The notes under the pieces are model-generated. The model was not told the DNA's origin. It worked only from the letters and a program-made list of their open reading frames with translations, and did not search any database. From Chloroflexota bacterium (lineage in GTDB: Bacteria > Chloroflexota > Dehalococcoidia > JACPQD01), in assembly GCA_016190665.1 (NCBI GenBank), contig JACPQD010000073.1:1-50190 (forward strand): 50,190 bases of DNA. Direction: 5' to 3'. Below, in pieces: positions 25,848-33,636 of this stretch. Positions within the stretch are counted from its first letter, which is position 1; every line of letters begins with the position of its first letter. Both the position numbers and the translations under genes were made by a program.

Positions 25848-27110
25848 ATGAGAGTCCTGGTCGTCGGCGGTGGCGGGCGCGAGCACGCCCTGGCCTGGAA
25901 GATCGCCCAGAGCCCCAGGGTGGCGAAACTGTTCGTCGCGCCGGGCAACGCCGGGACCGCCGCCATCGCCACCAACCTCCCCATCTCCGCCAGCAATATC
26001 CCCGCCCTCCTGGAAGCCGCCAAACGCGAGAGAATCGATCTGGCCGTCATCGGGCCGGAGTCCCCCCTTACCGAAGGCATCGTCGATATCTTCACTGAAG
26101 CGGGCATACCGACCTTCGGACCCAGCCGGGCGGGCGCGCGCATCGAGGGCAGCAAGGCCTTCGCCAGAGACCTGATGGTGAAGCACGGCATCCCTTGCGC
26201 CCGGGGCGCCACCTTCTCGTCTCTTGATGCGGCCGCCGCCCATATCAGGCAACAAAGCGGGTCTATTGTCGTCAAGGCCGACGGCCTGGCGGCGGGCAAG
26301 GGCGTCTTCGTCACCAACTCGCAAGAGGCGGCGTTGCAGGCGCTCAGCGAGATCATGGAGAAGCGCGCCTTCGGCGACGCGGGGAACCGAGTCATAATCG
26401 AAGAATGCCTCATGGGCAAAGAGGTCAGCCTCCTGGCCTTCTCCGATGGGGAGACGGTGGCGCCCATGGTGCCCGCCTGCGACTACAAGCGCGCCTATGA
26501 CGGCGACCAGGGACTGAACACCGGCGGCATGGGATGCTACAGCCCGCCCGGGTTTTTCGATGACAAGCTGCTGGAATCGGTGAAACGGCAAGTCCTTGAG
26601 CCGACCGTCCGCGCCCTGGCCAAGGAGGGCAGCCCCTACAGGGGCGTCCTCTACGCCGGCCTGATGCTGACCGACAAAGGGATCAAAGTGCTGGAGTTCA
26701 ACGCCCGCTTCGGCGACCCCGAGACCCAGGTCATCCTGCCCCGCCTGAAGAGCGATCTGGTGGACATCCTGCTCGCTGTGGTGAACGGCACGCTGGCCCA
26801 GCAGAGTGTTGCATGGTCGAAGGACGCCTGCGTGGGTGTGGTGCTGGCCTCAGGAGGCTATCCCGGCAGCTACACGACGGGATATCCGATAACCGGCTTG
26901 GACGGTATGGGCGCCTCGGTGACCGTCTTTCACGCCGGGACGAAGCTGAAGGACGGCCAGGTGGTCACCGATGGCGGACGCGTCCTGAACGTGGTGGCCT
27001 GTGGAAAAGACCTCCGCGAAGCGAGAGAGAAAGTCTACAAGGCGATTCCTTCCATACGTTTCCAGGACTGCCATTATCGTCAAGATATCGCACTCAGGGA
27101 GGTCCAATAA
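25848..27110 (+). CDS. purD: Phosphoribosylamine-glycine ligase (GAR synthetase)
   Basis: Second step of purine synthesis: phosphoribosylamine, glycine and ATP give GAR. It is a 420-residue ATP-grasp enzyme. VLVVGGGGREHALAWKI (residues 2-18), APGNAGT, FGPSRAGARIEGSKAFARD, VVKADGLAAGKGV (ATP lid), NTGGMGCYSP and EFNARFGDPETQVILPRL are all diagnostic. Start ATG 25848. The leader is a repeat hairpin. It heads the purD-purE stretch and ends in GGAGGTCCAATAA, a motif repeated twice more before purE. Confidence 0.96.
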   Translation: MRVLVVGGGGREHALAWKIAQSPRVAKLFVAPGNAGTAAIATNLPISASNIPALLEAAKRERIDLAVIGPESPLTEGIVDIFTEAGIPTFGPSRAGARIEGSKAFARDLMVKHGIPCARGATFSSLDAAAAHIRQQSGSIVVKADGLAAGKGVFVTNSQEAALQALSEIMEKRAFGDAGNRVIIEECLMGKEVSLLAFSDGETVAPMVPACDYKRAYDGDQGLNTGGMGCYSPPGFFDDKLLESVKRQVLEPTVRALAKEGSPYRGVLYAGLMLTDKGIKVLEFNARFGDPETQVILPRLKSDLVDILLAVVNGTLAQQSVAWSKDACVGVVLASGGYPGSYTTGYPITGLDGMGASVTVFHAGTKLKDGQVVTDGGRVLNVVACGKDLREAREKVYKAIPSIRFQDCHYRQDIALREVQ

Positions 27111-27228
27111 TCTCTTCGCGTTCCTCGCGTGATTCGTGCGAGAGAAGATATCGGAGGGGAGGTCCAATAGTTTCTTCGCGCCCTTCGCGTCTTCGCGTGA
27201 GATCATCTTCCAAGGGAGGTCCGTAAGA
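27097..27228. repeat. Three copies of a GGGAGGTCC box with TTCGCG repeats between
   Basis: Boxes at about 27098-27110 (GGGAGGTCCAATAA, containing the purD stop), 27157-27169 (GGGAGGTCCAATAG) and 27213-27226 (GGGAGGTCCGTAAG, serving as the purE RBS). Each interval of about 45 bp is a TTCGCG-rich imperfect palindrome. The pattern suggests two repeat insertions, each duplicating the original purE leader. Confidence 0.7.
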
Positions 27229-27680
27229 TGCCGCTGGTTGGCGTGGTCATGGGCAGCAAGTCCGATGAGCCGGTAATGCAGGGAGCGATCGACGTCTTGA
27301 ACGAGCTTGGCATCGAGCACGAGGTGAGGCTCATCTCCGCGCATCGCACCCCGGAGAAGGCGCGCCAGTACGGCCAGAGCGCCCGCGAGCGCGGCCTGCA
27401 GGTCATCATCGCCGGGGCGGGCGCCGCCGCCCATCTCCCGGGCGTCATGGCAAGCTGGACCACCCTGCCCGTCATCGGCGTGCCGCTCAGCGGCACCGAG
27501 CTTAGGGGCGTGGACGCCCTGTACTCCATCGTCCAGATGCCCTCGGGCGTACCGGTGGCCTGTGTGGCCATCAACGGCGCCAGGAACGCCGCCTACCTCG
27601 CCGCCGAGATCCTCGGCCTGAAGGACGAGAAGATACGGAAGGCGTATGAGGAGTATAGGAAGAAGCTGGCGGGAGGGTAA
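27228..27680 (+). CDS. purE: N5-carboxyaminoimidazole ribonucleotide mutase
   Basis: Class I PurE, 150 residues, which converts N5-CAIR to CAIR. Motifs are [14 protein letters not shown] (residues 4-17), [10 protein letters not shown] (catalytic His), [25 protein letters not shown], and the tail [37 protein letters not shown] lies upstream as RBS. A diverged copy of its last 40 codons stands at 29326-29445, with toxin-antitoxin genes between. purK is not in the window. Confidence 0.96.
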   Translation: MPLVGVVMGSKSDEPVMQGAIDVLNELGIEHEVRLISAHRTPEKARQYGQSARERGLQVIIAGAGAAAHLPGVMASWTTLPVIGVPLSGTELRGVDALYSIVQMPSGVPVACVAINGARNAAYLAAEILGLKDEKIRKAYEEYRKKLAGG

Positions 27681-27756
27681 CCGCAGGGGGAAATGCGGCG
27701 CCCTCGGTGCCGTGGCGAAAGACGCTTATGTACCACGGCAATCGGAGGCAGATAAG

Positions 27757-28017
27757 ATGACCGATGTGGATAAGGAAATCGAGCGCATCGAACACGGCGA
27801 CGCCTGGGACGAGGGCGATGAAGTTGTCCAGGTAGAGATCAAGAAGCCTTTGGACAAAGTGATCCCCGTGCGGCTTTCGGCGGAGAAGTGGGAAAAGCTG
27901 AGAAGCGAAGCGCGAGAACTTGGCATCGGGCCTACAACCCTTGCCCGCATGTGGATACTGGAGCGCTTGCGCCAGAGAACGAAGGCAACAGTCTGGCGCG
28001 GTGGGAGTGCACAGTGA
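27757..28017 (+). CDS. CopG/BrnA-like small antitoxin candidate
   Basis: An 86-residue protein. The first 45 residues are acidic (KEIERIEHGDAWDEGDEV). The rest resembles a ribbon-helix-helix module: KVIPVRLSAEKWEKLRSEARELGIGPTTLARMWILERL. This layout is seen in BrnA-like and CopG-like antitoxins. ATG 27757 is chosen because the upstream part of the frame overlaps the purE 3' region and lacks protein-like character. Its stop overlaps the GTG of the following small frame (GTGA). No intact toxin follows. Confidence 0.6.
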   Translation: MTDVDKEIERIEHGDAWDEGDEVVQVEIKKPLDKVIPVRLSAEKWEKLRSEARELGIGPTTLARMWILERLRQRTKATVWRGGSAQ

Positions 28018-28222
28018 AGGAGCCGGTTGACAATGACCCGGCTTGGTTCTGGACCAGGCGCTGGCAGGAAGGCGAAAGACGAGCCGACGACGATATCCGC
28101 GCCGGACGCGCCACAGCTTCCCCAGCCCCAAGGAGGCCATCGCTTATCTCCAGGGGCGCGTGAAAAAGGCCAAACGTCCAACGGCTGGCAAGCACGGAGA
28201 TTCTTCGCGGGAGCAGCGTTAG
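28014..28222 (+). pseudogene. AbrB antitoxin C-terminal relic, frameshifted
   Basis: GTG 28014 opens a frame reading MKEPVDNDPAWFWTRRWQEG and DDDIRAGRA, then a nonsense tail to 28163. With one shift the sense continues as HSFPSPKEAIAYLQGRVKKAK to 28222. This matches the C-terminal half of the AbrB antitoxin at 28424 (DQAWFWTRRWQEGEREADED, FSFPNAEEAIASLRK). The DNA-binding half is missing. GTGA overlap with the CopG-like gene suggests translational coupling or a fusion of two antitoxin remnants. Confidence 0.65.
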
Positions 28223-28358
28223 CTTCGGGGTCAGGCGTTGTTCGTGTGCCCGCTCAGAACGACACGGAAGGAGCGTCCGGCGTGCGCGTAGGGACATAGC
28301 TTGCCATGCCCGCGGCGGAGGGTGGAACGCGTAGGGACACGGTGCGCCGTGCCCGCAG
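28197..28358. repeat. 160-bp repeat, left copy
   Basis: Begins GAGATTCTTCGCGGGAG, continues through CCCGCTCAGAACGACA, and ends with two GTAGGGACA-type palindromes (28288-28313, 28331-28358). The same order is found in the same orientation at 32136-32294. The two copies enclose the abrB, relE, DUF433, purE-tail and GHKL genes. Confidence 0.8.
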
Positions 28359-28423
28359 TTGAAATCCCCAGTGCATTCTGGTATGGTGGGATTGTCGGAA
28401 AGTCAGACTCGAGGGTATTCACT

Positions 28424-28735
28424 ATGTCAGAGTTAATCCAGGTACGCAAGAAGGCGCAGGTCACTCTCCCGAACTCCATTCGTCAGGCGCTCAATATCGA
28501 AGAAGGCGACTTCCTCGATGCTGCAGTGAAGGATGGGGAGATTGTGCTTAGAGTCAAGAAGCTGGTGGACAAAGACCAGGCGTGGTTCTGGACCAGGCGT
28601 TGGCAGGAGGGGGAACGAGAAGCCGACGAGGACATTCGGGCTGGACGCGTGTTCAGCTTTCCCAACGCCGAAGAGGCCATAGCCTCGCTCCGCAAGTGGG
28701 GGCGGAAGGGATCGCGTACGTCGGACGAGACTTAG
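28424..28735 (+). CDS. AbrB/MazE-type antitoxin
   Basis: A 103-residue protein. The AbrB swapped hairpin is at residues 1-48 (IQVRKKAQVTLPNSIRQALNIEEGDFLDAAV, DGEIVLRVK). The toxin-binding tail is DQAWFWTRRWQEGEREADED, FSFPNAEEAIASLRK. It is paired with the RelE-like gene 6 bp downstream. ATG 28424 is chosen because the fold begins there; the upstream part of the frame crosses palindromic repeats. Confidence 0.85.
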   Translation: MSELIQVRKKAQVTLPNSIRQALNIEEGDFLDAAVKDGEIVLRVKKLVDKDQAWFWTRRWQEGEREADEDIRAGRVFSFPNAEEAIASLRKWGRKGSRTSDET

Positions 28736-28741
28736 ACTGCC

Positions 28742-29002
28742 GTGCCAATCCGCTATACCGTGCGGTTTGCCAAGCAGTACTCGCGGCTGCCCCTCTTTCT
28801 GAAGGTCAAAGTCGACAGGGCAGTGAGTCTCCTTGATGCAGATTTCCGGCATCCGGGACTTCGAAGCCACCCTGTAGCTTCGATTGAGGGCGTCTTCGAG
28901 GCCGATGTCGATGCCAAGTACCGAATGACCTTTGAACGTCGCGGTGACACGTTCATGATGCGCAACGTGGACAATCATGATGAATGCCTCAGGAATCCAT
29001 AG
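28742..29002 (+). CDS. RelE/ParE-family toxin
   Basis: An 86-residue toxin of the RelE fold, expected to act on ribosome-bound mRNA or gyrase depending on subfamily. Visible segments are RYTVRFAKQYSRLPLFLKVKVDRAV (helical hairpin), HPVASIEGVFEADVDAKYRMTFER (beta sheet), and the C-terminal NVDNHDECLRNP, typical of YafQ/RelE relatives. Start GTG 28742. The cognate antitoxin is the AbrB-type protein just upstream. Confidence 0.82.
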   Translation: MPIRYTVRFAKQYSRLPLFLKVKVDRAVSLLDADFRHPGLRSHPVASIEGVFEADVDAKYRMTFERRGDTFMMRNVDNHDECLRNP

Positions 29003-29017
29003 TAAGAGGACCGATTG

Positions 29018-29323
29018 ATGGCTCACGTGACCCACGAACACATCGAAATCGTCCCTGGAGCCGGGGGGCCGAAGCCCCGAATCGCCGGGAGTCGAATCCG
29101 CGTGCAGGACGTGGTTATCTGGCACGAGAAACTGGGCATGTCTCCTGACGAGGTGGTGCACCATTACCCTACCATCACTCTCGCTGACGTACACGCCGCT
29201 CTGGCGTATTACTGGGACCATCGAGATGAGATTGAGCATGCCATCCAGGAGGAGGATGCTTTGGTGGAAGAGTTCCGCACGAGCCATGCCAGCCCATTAC
29301 AGGAGAAATTGAAGCGTGGTTAG
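29018..29323 (+). CDS. DUF433 antitoxin-like protein without DUF5615 partner
   Basis: A 101-residue DUF433 protein (HIEIVPGAGGPKPRIAGSRI, IWHEKLGMSPDEVVHHYPTITLADVHAALAYYWDHRDEIE). It is clearly related to the gene at 9993-10337. ATG 29018 is preferred over the adjacent TTG. A DUF5615 toxin would normally follow. Instead, the diverged purE tail begins 2 bp after the stop, so the toxin seems to have been cut away at this junction. Confidence 0.78.
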   Translation: MAHVTHEHIEIVPGAGGPKPRIAGSRIRVQDVVIWHEKLGMSPDEVVHHYPTITLADVHAALAYYWDHRDEIEHAIQEEDALVEEFRTSHASPLQEKLKRG

Positions 29324-29325
29324 CT

Positions 29326-29445
29326 TGCGTGGCCGTCAACGGCGCCAAGAACGCCGCCTACCTCGCCGCCGAAATCCTCGGCCTCAGAGACGAGAGGATA
29401 CGGAAGGCGTATGACGGGTATAGGGAGAGGCTGGCCGGGGGATGA
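29326..29445 (+). repeat. Second, diverged copy of the purE 3' end
   Basis: Encodes [39 protein letters not shown] and stop, against [39 protein letters not shown] in purE. The stop is retained. It is about 120 bp and close to 88 percent identical by eye, with many changes silent or conservative. No upstream part of purE accompanies it. The stops of gene and copy are 1765 bp apart. Confidence 0.92.
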
Positions 29446-29493
29446 GTACGAGGGTCCGGCATCCATTCGAACAAGTCCTATGTTGGCACCAAG

Positions 29494-32067
29494 GTGATCG
29501 CTTCATTGCAGAATTATGAGCAGGCTAAGGCGATAGTAGCCGCGATCCGAGCGCAAATAGAGTCTTCCCGGGACACGCGTATCTGGGTTGATTACGTGAA
29601 CGCCTTGAAGCTAATCTCTCAAGTTGTATTCACAAGGAGTTCAGGGTTCATCCTAGAACTCATGCAGAATGCTGAGGATTCTGGGCTGGGGCTCTGCAAT
29701 TCTGGAGAGTTTCAAATATCAGTCAGTAGCGAGAGAGTGAAAATAAGCCACAACGGCAAGCTGTTCTCCGAGGATGATGTCAAAGCCCTTTGCGGAATAA
29801 GGTCCTCGAAAAAGCCAGAAAAGGGGACGCTGGGCTATCTGGGCATAGGGTTCAAGTCGGTCTTCAAGGTAACCGATCGCCCAGAAGTATACTCCGGCGG
29901 ATTCCAGTTCAAGTTCGACAGGGCTCACAAAGAGTGGGGAAACGCGAGCGCTACACCATGGCACGTCCTGCCTATTTGGATTGATCAGCCTTCTGAGGCG
30001 ATAGATCCGGACGTTACAACTTTTGTCATCCCTTTCAGGGAACAGGAAAAGGAGGCGATCTGCAAGAATCTAACGCAAGAATTGGCGAGCTTCAGAACTG
30101 AACTGTACCTATTCCTCCATTGGATGAAGAAGATCCGAATCGCCAACGAGATAACTGGCCACGCATGGACACTTGAGAATGAGGGCGAGGCAGCCGACAA
30201 CATCACGACTCTCCTGCACAGTGGCTATCCGCAGAGGTTCAGATTCTTTCGCCGGACGTGCCGGGTGCCCGACTGGGTGAAGGAGGACAGACTTACCCAG
30301 GAATACAGAGCGAACGTTGCAGAACGGGAAATAGTCGTTGCCTTTGCGCTCGATACCGACGGAAATTTGGCCCCGACACAGGCCGGCGCAATGTACGGTG
30401 GCGTGTATTCGTTCCTGCCGTTGGGCGAGGCGAAAAGTGGCGCCAAATTTCCGATACAAGCCGACTTCCTCGTGCAGCCAGGCCGGGATGCTGTCAACTA
30501 CGAAGCCAAATGGAACCAATGGATAGTGGCGGAAGCGCAGAACCTGTGCAAAGACGCAATAGAGTGCTTCAAGAACCATGCCGTCTGGAAGTACCAGTTT
30601 CTCCCAGCATTTGAATTCACGAAGTCGAAGGGGCTCGAGTCTTACGACAAACTGTTTGGGCCCAAGTTGATTGAGCCACTGGAGCAATTCCTAGCACTGG
30701 ATGCGTGCGTGCCGACAGTCGACGGAGGCTGGGCACGGCCTGACCAATCCGTGATCGTCTCGGAAGATGATGACGCCTGCGATGAGCTTGTAACAATGGG
30801 CATCCTCGGAGTGGACCAGATCGCACCTGTCTTGGGAGAGTGCCCGAATTTGAAGCAAGTCGCTTCTCGAGTCAAGGAGCGCAGCACGCAGCCTTTCAGA
30901 AGAGTGGATCGTCGTAACCTTCTGAAGAACAAGGATTACTTGACTCAGAAGGCCAAACAGCCCGATGCCCCCACTTGGTTCCAATCGCTATACGATTGGC
31001 TGCAGAGGCATCCCGTATGGAATGTCTATCACCAGTATAGCAATTACCGTGCCAGCCGGAAGGAGTATCACAGTCGGTGGCTACCCCTTGACGGCAGGAC
31101 TTACAAGGCAACAATTGAAGGTTATCACGACTTTCAGTTCATTCTGGCGTCCGATCTGCAGGTTCTAAAAGGCGGCGCCCTGTGGATCGCAGAACTGCCA
31201 CCATCGGACCCCATGATCAAGGACCTAGCTGACACATTACAGAAGACGAGACCGGTCCTGCATCCCAATATCTTGGAGGCAGTCAAGGATGAAGCAAAGC
31301 GAAAGGCAATCGTGGGCTTCCTCCGAGGGTATTGTGGGGTGCAACTCCTGGATCGTTCGGCCGTTTGCAGGGAAGCTTTGCTTCCCCGTATCCTCACTGA
31401 TGCGCCCAAACCCCCGCCAGCCGATCTCTTGAGGTACAGCGCATATTGCCAGGATATCTTAGGTGAGGAAGTTCCCCAGGACTCGGAGTTCTGGGTCCTA
31501 ACAAGAGCTGGAGACGTGAGAGTAGCTAAGGAAACCCTATTGTCGACGGAGTTTCAACCAGAGCATGACTGGGAGACCAACCAGAAATACGTGCCCGGCC
31601 TGAATTTCGTAAGCCCTGATTACCTTCTGTCTGCAAAGGGTGTATCTCAACCCCAATCTTGGGGGCGTTTCCTGATGGCAGGCGGAGTCCGACAGGACCC
31701 GGACAGCGGCGTGGAAGTCTTCGCCATGAACTTCGCTCAAGAGAAGCTCGGCACAGTGTACACGAACGTGACTCCTGTGGAAAAGCTAAACTTTGGCTTC
31801 GACTTGAAAGCGCTGACGAATTCGGGAGGCCAGGTGTGCATCGAGGTCAAAGGTTCAACAAAGGACCAGGACATCGAACTCACTTCTGCTGAGACAGAGA
31901 CGGCAGACAAGTATGGGGACGATTATCTCCTATGCGTTGTCTCATCGGTGCCGAAAAGCCCGAATGTGTATCTGGTCAGGAACCCCGCCAACGTAGTGAA
32001 GATTTGCAAGATAACCTTGCCGATCAGAATACCACCGGAGGTCTGGAAGAAAGCGAAGTGCCCGTAA
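29494..32067 (+). CDS. GHKL (sacsin-like) ATPase with C-terminal DUF3883-type nuclease domain
   Basis: An 857-residue protein. The N-terminus is an HSP90-like ATPase of the sacsin type: N box ELMQNAED (Glu55, Asn59, Asp62), HNG at 86-88 where DxG is usual, and lid GTLGYLGIGFKSVFKV (111-126). A long middle region without known motifs follows. The C-terminus resembles DUF3883, a restriction-endonuclease-like fold, with Asp770 (FGFDLKAL) and Glu784-x-Lys786 (IEVKG). Proteins of this architecture occur in defence islands, so a nucleotide-controlled anti-phage nuclease is likely, but no partner gene adjoins it. GTG 29494 is the start. The gene is visibly less GC-rich than the purine genes around it, consistent with transfer. 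Confidence 0.75.
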   Translation: MIASLQNYEQAKAIVAAIRAQIESSRDTRIWVDYVNALKLISQVVFTRSSGFILELMQNAEDSGLGLCNSGEFQISVSSERVKISHNGKLFSEDDVKALCGIRSSKKPEKGTLGYLGIGFKSVFKVTDRPEVYSGGFQFKFDRAHKEWGNASATPWHVLPIWIDQPSEAIDPDVTTFVIPFREQEKEAICKNLTQELASFRTELYLFLHWMKKIRIANEITGHAWTLENEGEAADNITTLLHSGYPQRFRFFRRTCRVPDWVKEDRLTQEYRANVAEREIVVAFALDTDGNLAPTQAGAMYGGVYSFLPLGEAKSGAKFPIQADFLVQPGRDAVNYEAKWNQWIVAEAQNLCKDAIECFKNHAVWKYQFLPAFEFTKSKGLESYDKLFGPKLIEPLEQFLALDACVPTVDGGWARPDQSVIVSEDDDACDELVTMGILGVDQIAPVLGECPNLKQVASRVKERSTQPFRRVDRRNLLKNKDYLTQKAKQPDAPTWFQSLYDWLQRHPVWNVYHQYSNYRASRKEYHSRWLPLDGRTYKATIEGYHDFQFILASDLQVLKGGALWIAELPPSDPMIKDLADTLQKTRPVLHPNILEAVKDEAKRKAIVGFLRGYCGVQLLDRSAVCREALLPRILTDAPKPPPADLLRYSAYCQDILGEEVPQDSEFWVLTRAGDVRVAKETLLSTEFQPEHDWETNQKYVPGLNFVSPDYLLSAKGVSQPQSWGRFLMAGGVRQDPDSGVEVFAMNFAQEKLGTVYTNVTPVEKLNFGFDLKALTNSGGQVCIEVKGSTKDQDIELTSAETETADKYGDDYLLCVVSSVPKSPNVYLVRNPANVVKICKITLPIRIPPEVWKKAKCP

Positions 32068-32135
32068 TCCGCGACTACAACGACGCCCAAAGTACACTAG
32101 CTGTGGCACTCATCACCCAACGTGACAGTCCATCC

Positions 32136-32294
32136 GAGATTCTTCGCGGGAGGAGCGTTAGTGCTGAGTTCTGGCGCCGTTCGTGCGCCCGCTCAGAACG
32201 ACAGGAGAGGAGCGTCGGGTTAACGCGTAGGGGCATAGCTTGCTGTGCCCTATGGGGGCCGAAGCCGTAGGGGCACGGTGCACCGTGCCCCTAC
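32136..32294. repeat. 160-bp repeat, right copy
   Basis: Right-hand counterpart of 28197-28358, same orientation. It contains a GTAGGGGCATAGC palindrome (32227-32252) and the perfect 28-bp GTAGGGGCACGGTG palindrome (32267-32294), and stands 43 bp before purB. The interval 32068-32337 holds no gene. Confidence 0.8.
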
Positions 32295-32337
32295 GCCCAC
32301 CATGCTGCCGAGCGTCTTGCGAGATTGAGGAATCATT

Positions 32338-33636
32338 ATGATTGAGCGCTACTCGCGACCCGAAATGAAGCGAGTCTGGTCGGAAGAGAATAAGTTCAAC
32401 AACTGGCTTAAGGTGGAGATCGCTGTCTGCGAGGCCTGGGCGGAGATGGGCGTCGTGCCCAAAGGGGCGCTGCCCAAAATCAGGGCGGCCAGGCTCGATA
32501 TCGACCGTATGAACCAGATCCTGGTGGAGACCCACCACGATGTTACCGCCTTTTTGAAGGCCCTCGCCGAGGACGTAGGCGAGGAGAGCCGCTTCATCCA
32601 CCTCGGCCTCACCTCCAACGATATCATGGATGCCGGCCTCAACCTTCAGATAATGGACGCGGTCGAGATTCTCGAAAAGGATGTGGCCGCCCTGCTGGAG
32701 GTCCTGGGGCGCAAGGCCATCGAGCACAAGCGCACACTGATGATGGGGCGCACCCACGGCGTTCACGCCGAGCCGACCACCTTCGGTTTGAAGATGTGCG
32801 TCTGGGTGTCCGAGATGCGGCGCAACGCCGCGCGTTTGGCCGCCGCGAAAGAAGTCATGCGGGTGGGCAAGATATCCGGCGCTGTGGGCACCTACGCCAC
32901 CGTCGACCCCCAGGTCGAGAAGCTGGCCTGCGCCCGGCTTGGCCTGGAGCCGGCGGCCGCCTCCAACCAGATTATCCAGCGCGACCGCCACGCCCAGTTC
33001 GTCACCACCTTGGCCATAATCGCCAGCTCACTGGACAAGTTCGCCCTGGAGATACGGGGCCTGCAGCGCACCGAGGTCCTGGAGGCGGAGGAGCCTTTCA
33101 GCGCCGGTCAGACCGGCTCCTCGGCCATGCCCCACAAACGCAACCCTGAGCTGTGCGAGCGCATTTGCGGCCTGGCGAGGCTCGTCCGTGGCCACGCGCT
33201 GACGGCCCTGGAGAACGTCGCCCTGTGGCACGAGCGGGACATCAGCCACTCCTCCAACGAGCGCGTCATCCTGCCGGACGCCTGTCTGGCCCTGGACTAC
33301 ATCCTGAACATCTTCACCGGCGTGATGAAGGGCCTGAATGTCTACCCGGTGCGGATGAAGGGGAACCTCGAAATCACCAAAGGTCTCGTCTTCTCACAGC
33401 GTGTGCTATTGGCGCTCATCGACAAAGGCCTGAGTCGCCAGAGGGCCTACGAGGTGGTGCAGCGCAACGCCATGCGCGCCTGGCGCGAGCGGGTGAATTT
33501 CATCGATTTGCTGGCCGCGGATGGGGAGGTTGCCGCCCAGTTGCCGAGACCGGAGCTGGAGAAGCTCTTCGATTATGGCTATTATCTGAAGCACGTGGAC
33601 GAGCCCTATCGGCGATTGGGGCTGCAAGAGTCGTGA
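32338..33636 (+). CDS. purB: Adenylosuccinate lyase
   Basis: Splits SAICAR and adenylosuccinate (two steps of purine synthesis). It has 432 residues of the fumarase/aspartase superfamily. N-terminal YSRPEMKRVWSEENKFNNWL, HLGLTSNDIMDAGLNLQ, MGRTHGVHAEPTTFG (catalytic His), and the signature SSAMPHKRNPELCERI near residue 265 are present, with EVVQRNAMRAW near the end. ATG 32338. Its stop overlaps the next gene (GTGA). Confidence 0.96.
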   Translation: MIERYSRPEMKRVWSEENKFNNWLKVEIAVCEAWAEMGVVPKGALPKIRAARLDIDRMNQILVETHHDVTAFLKALAEDVGEESRFIHLGLTSNDIMDAGLNLQIMDAVEILEKDVAALLEVLGRKAIEHKRTLMMGRTHGVHAEPTTFGLKMCVWVSEMRRNAARLAAAKEVMRVGKISGAVGTYATVDPQVEKLACARLGLEPAAASNQIIQRDRHAQFVTTLAIIASSLDKFALEIRGLQRTEVLEAEEPFSAGQTGSSAMPHKRNPELCERICGLARLVRGHALTALENVALWHERDISHSSNERVILPDACLALDYILNIFTGVMKGLNVYPVRMKGNLEITKGLVFSQRVLLALIDKGLSRQRAYEVVQRNAMRAWRERVNFIDLLAADGEVAAQLPRPELEKLFDYGYYLKHVDEPYRRLGLQES

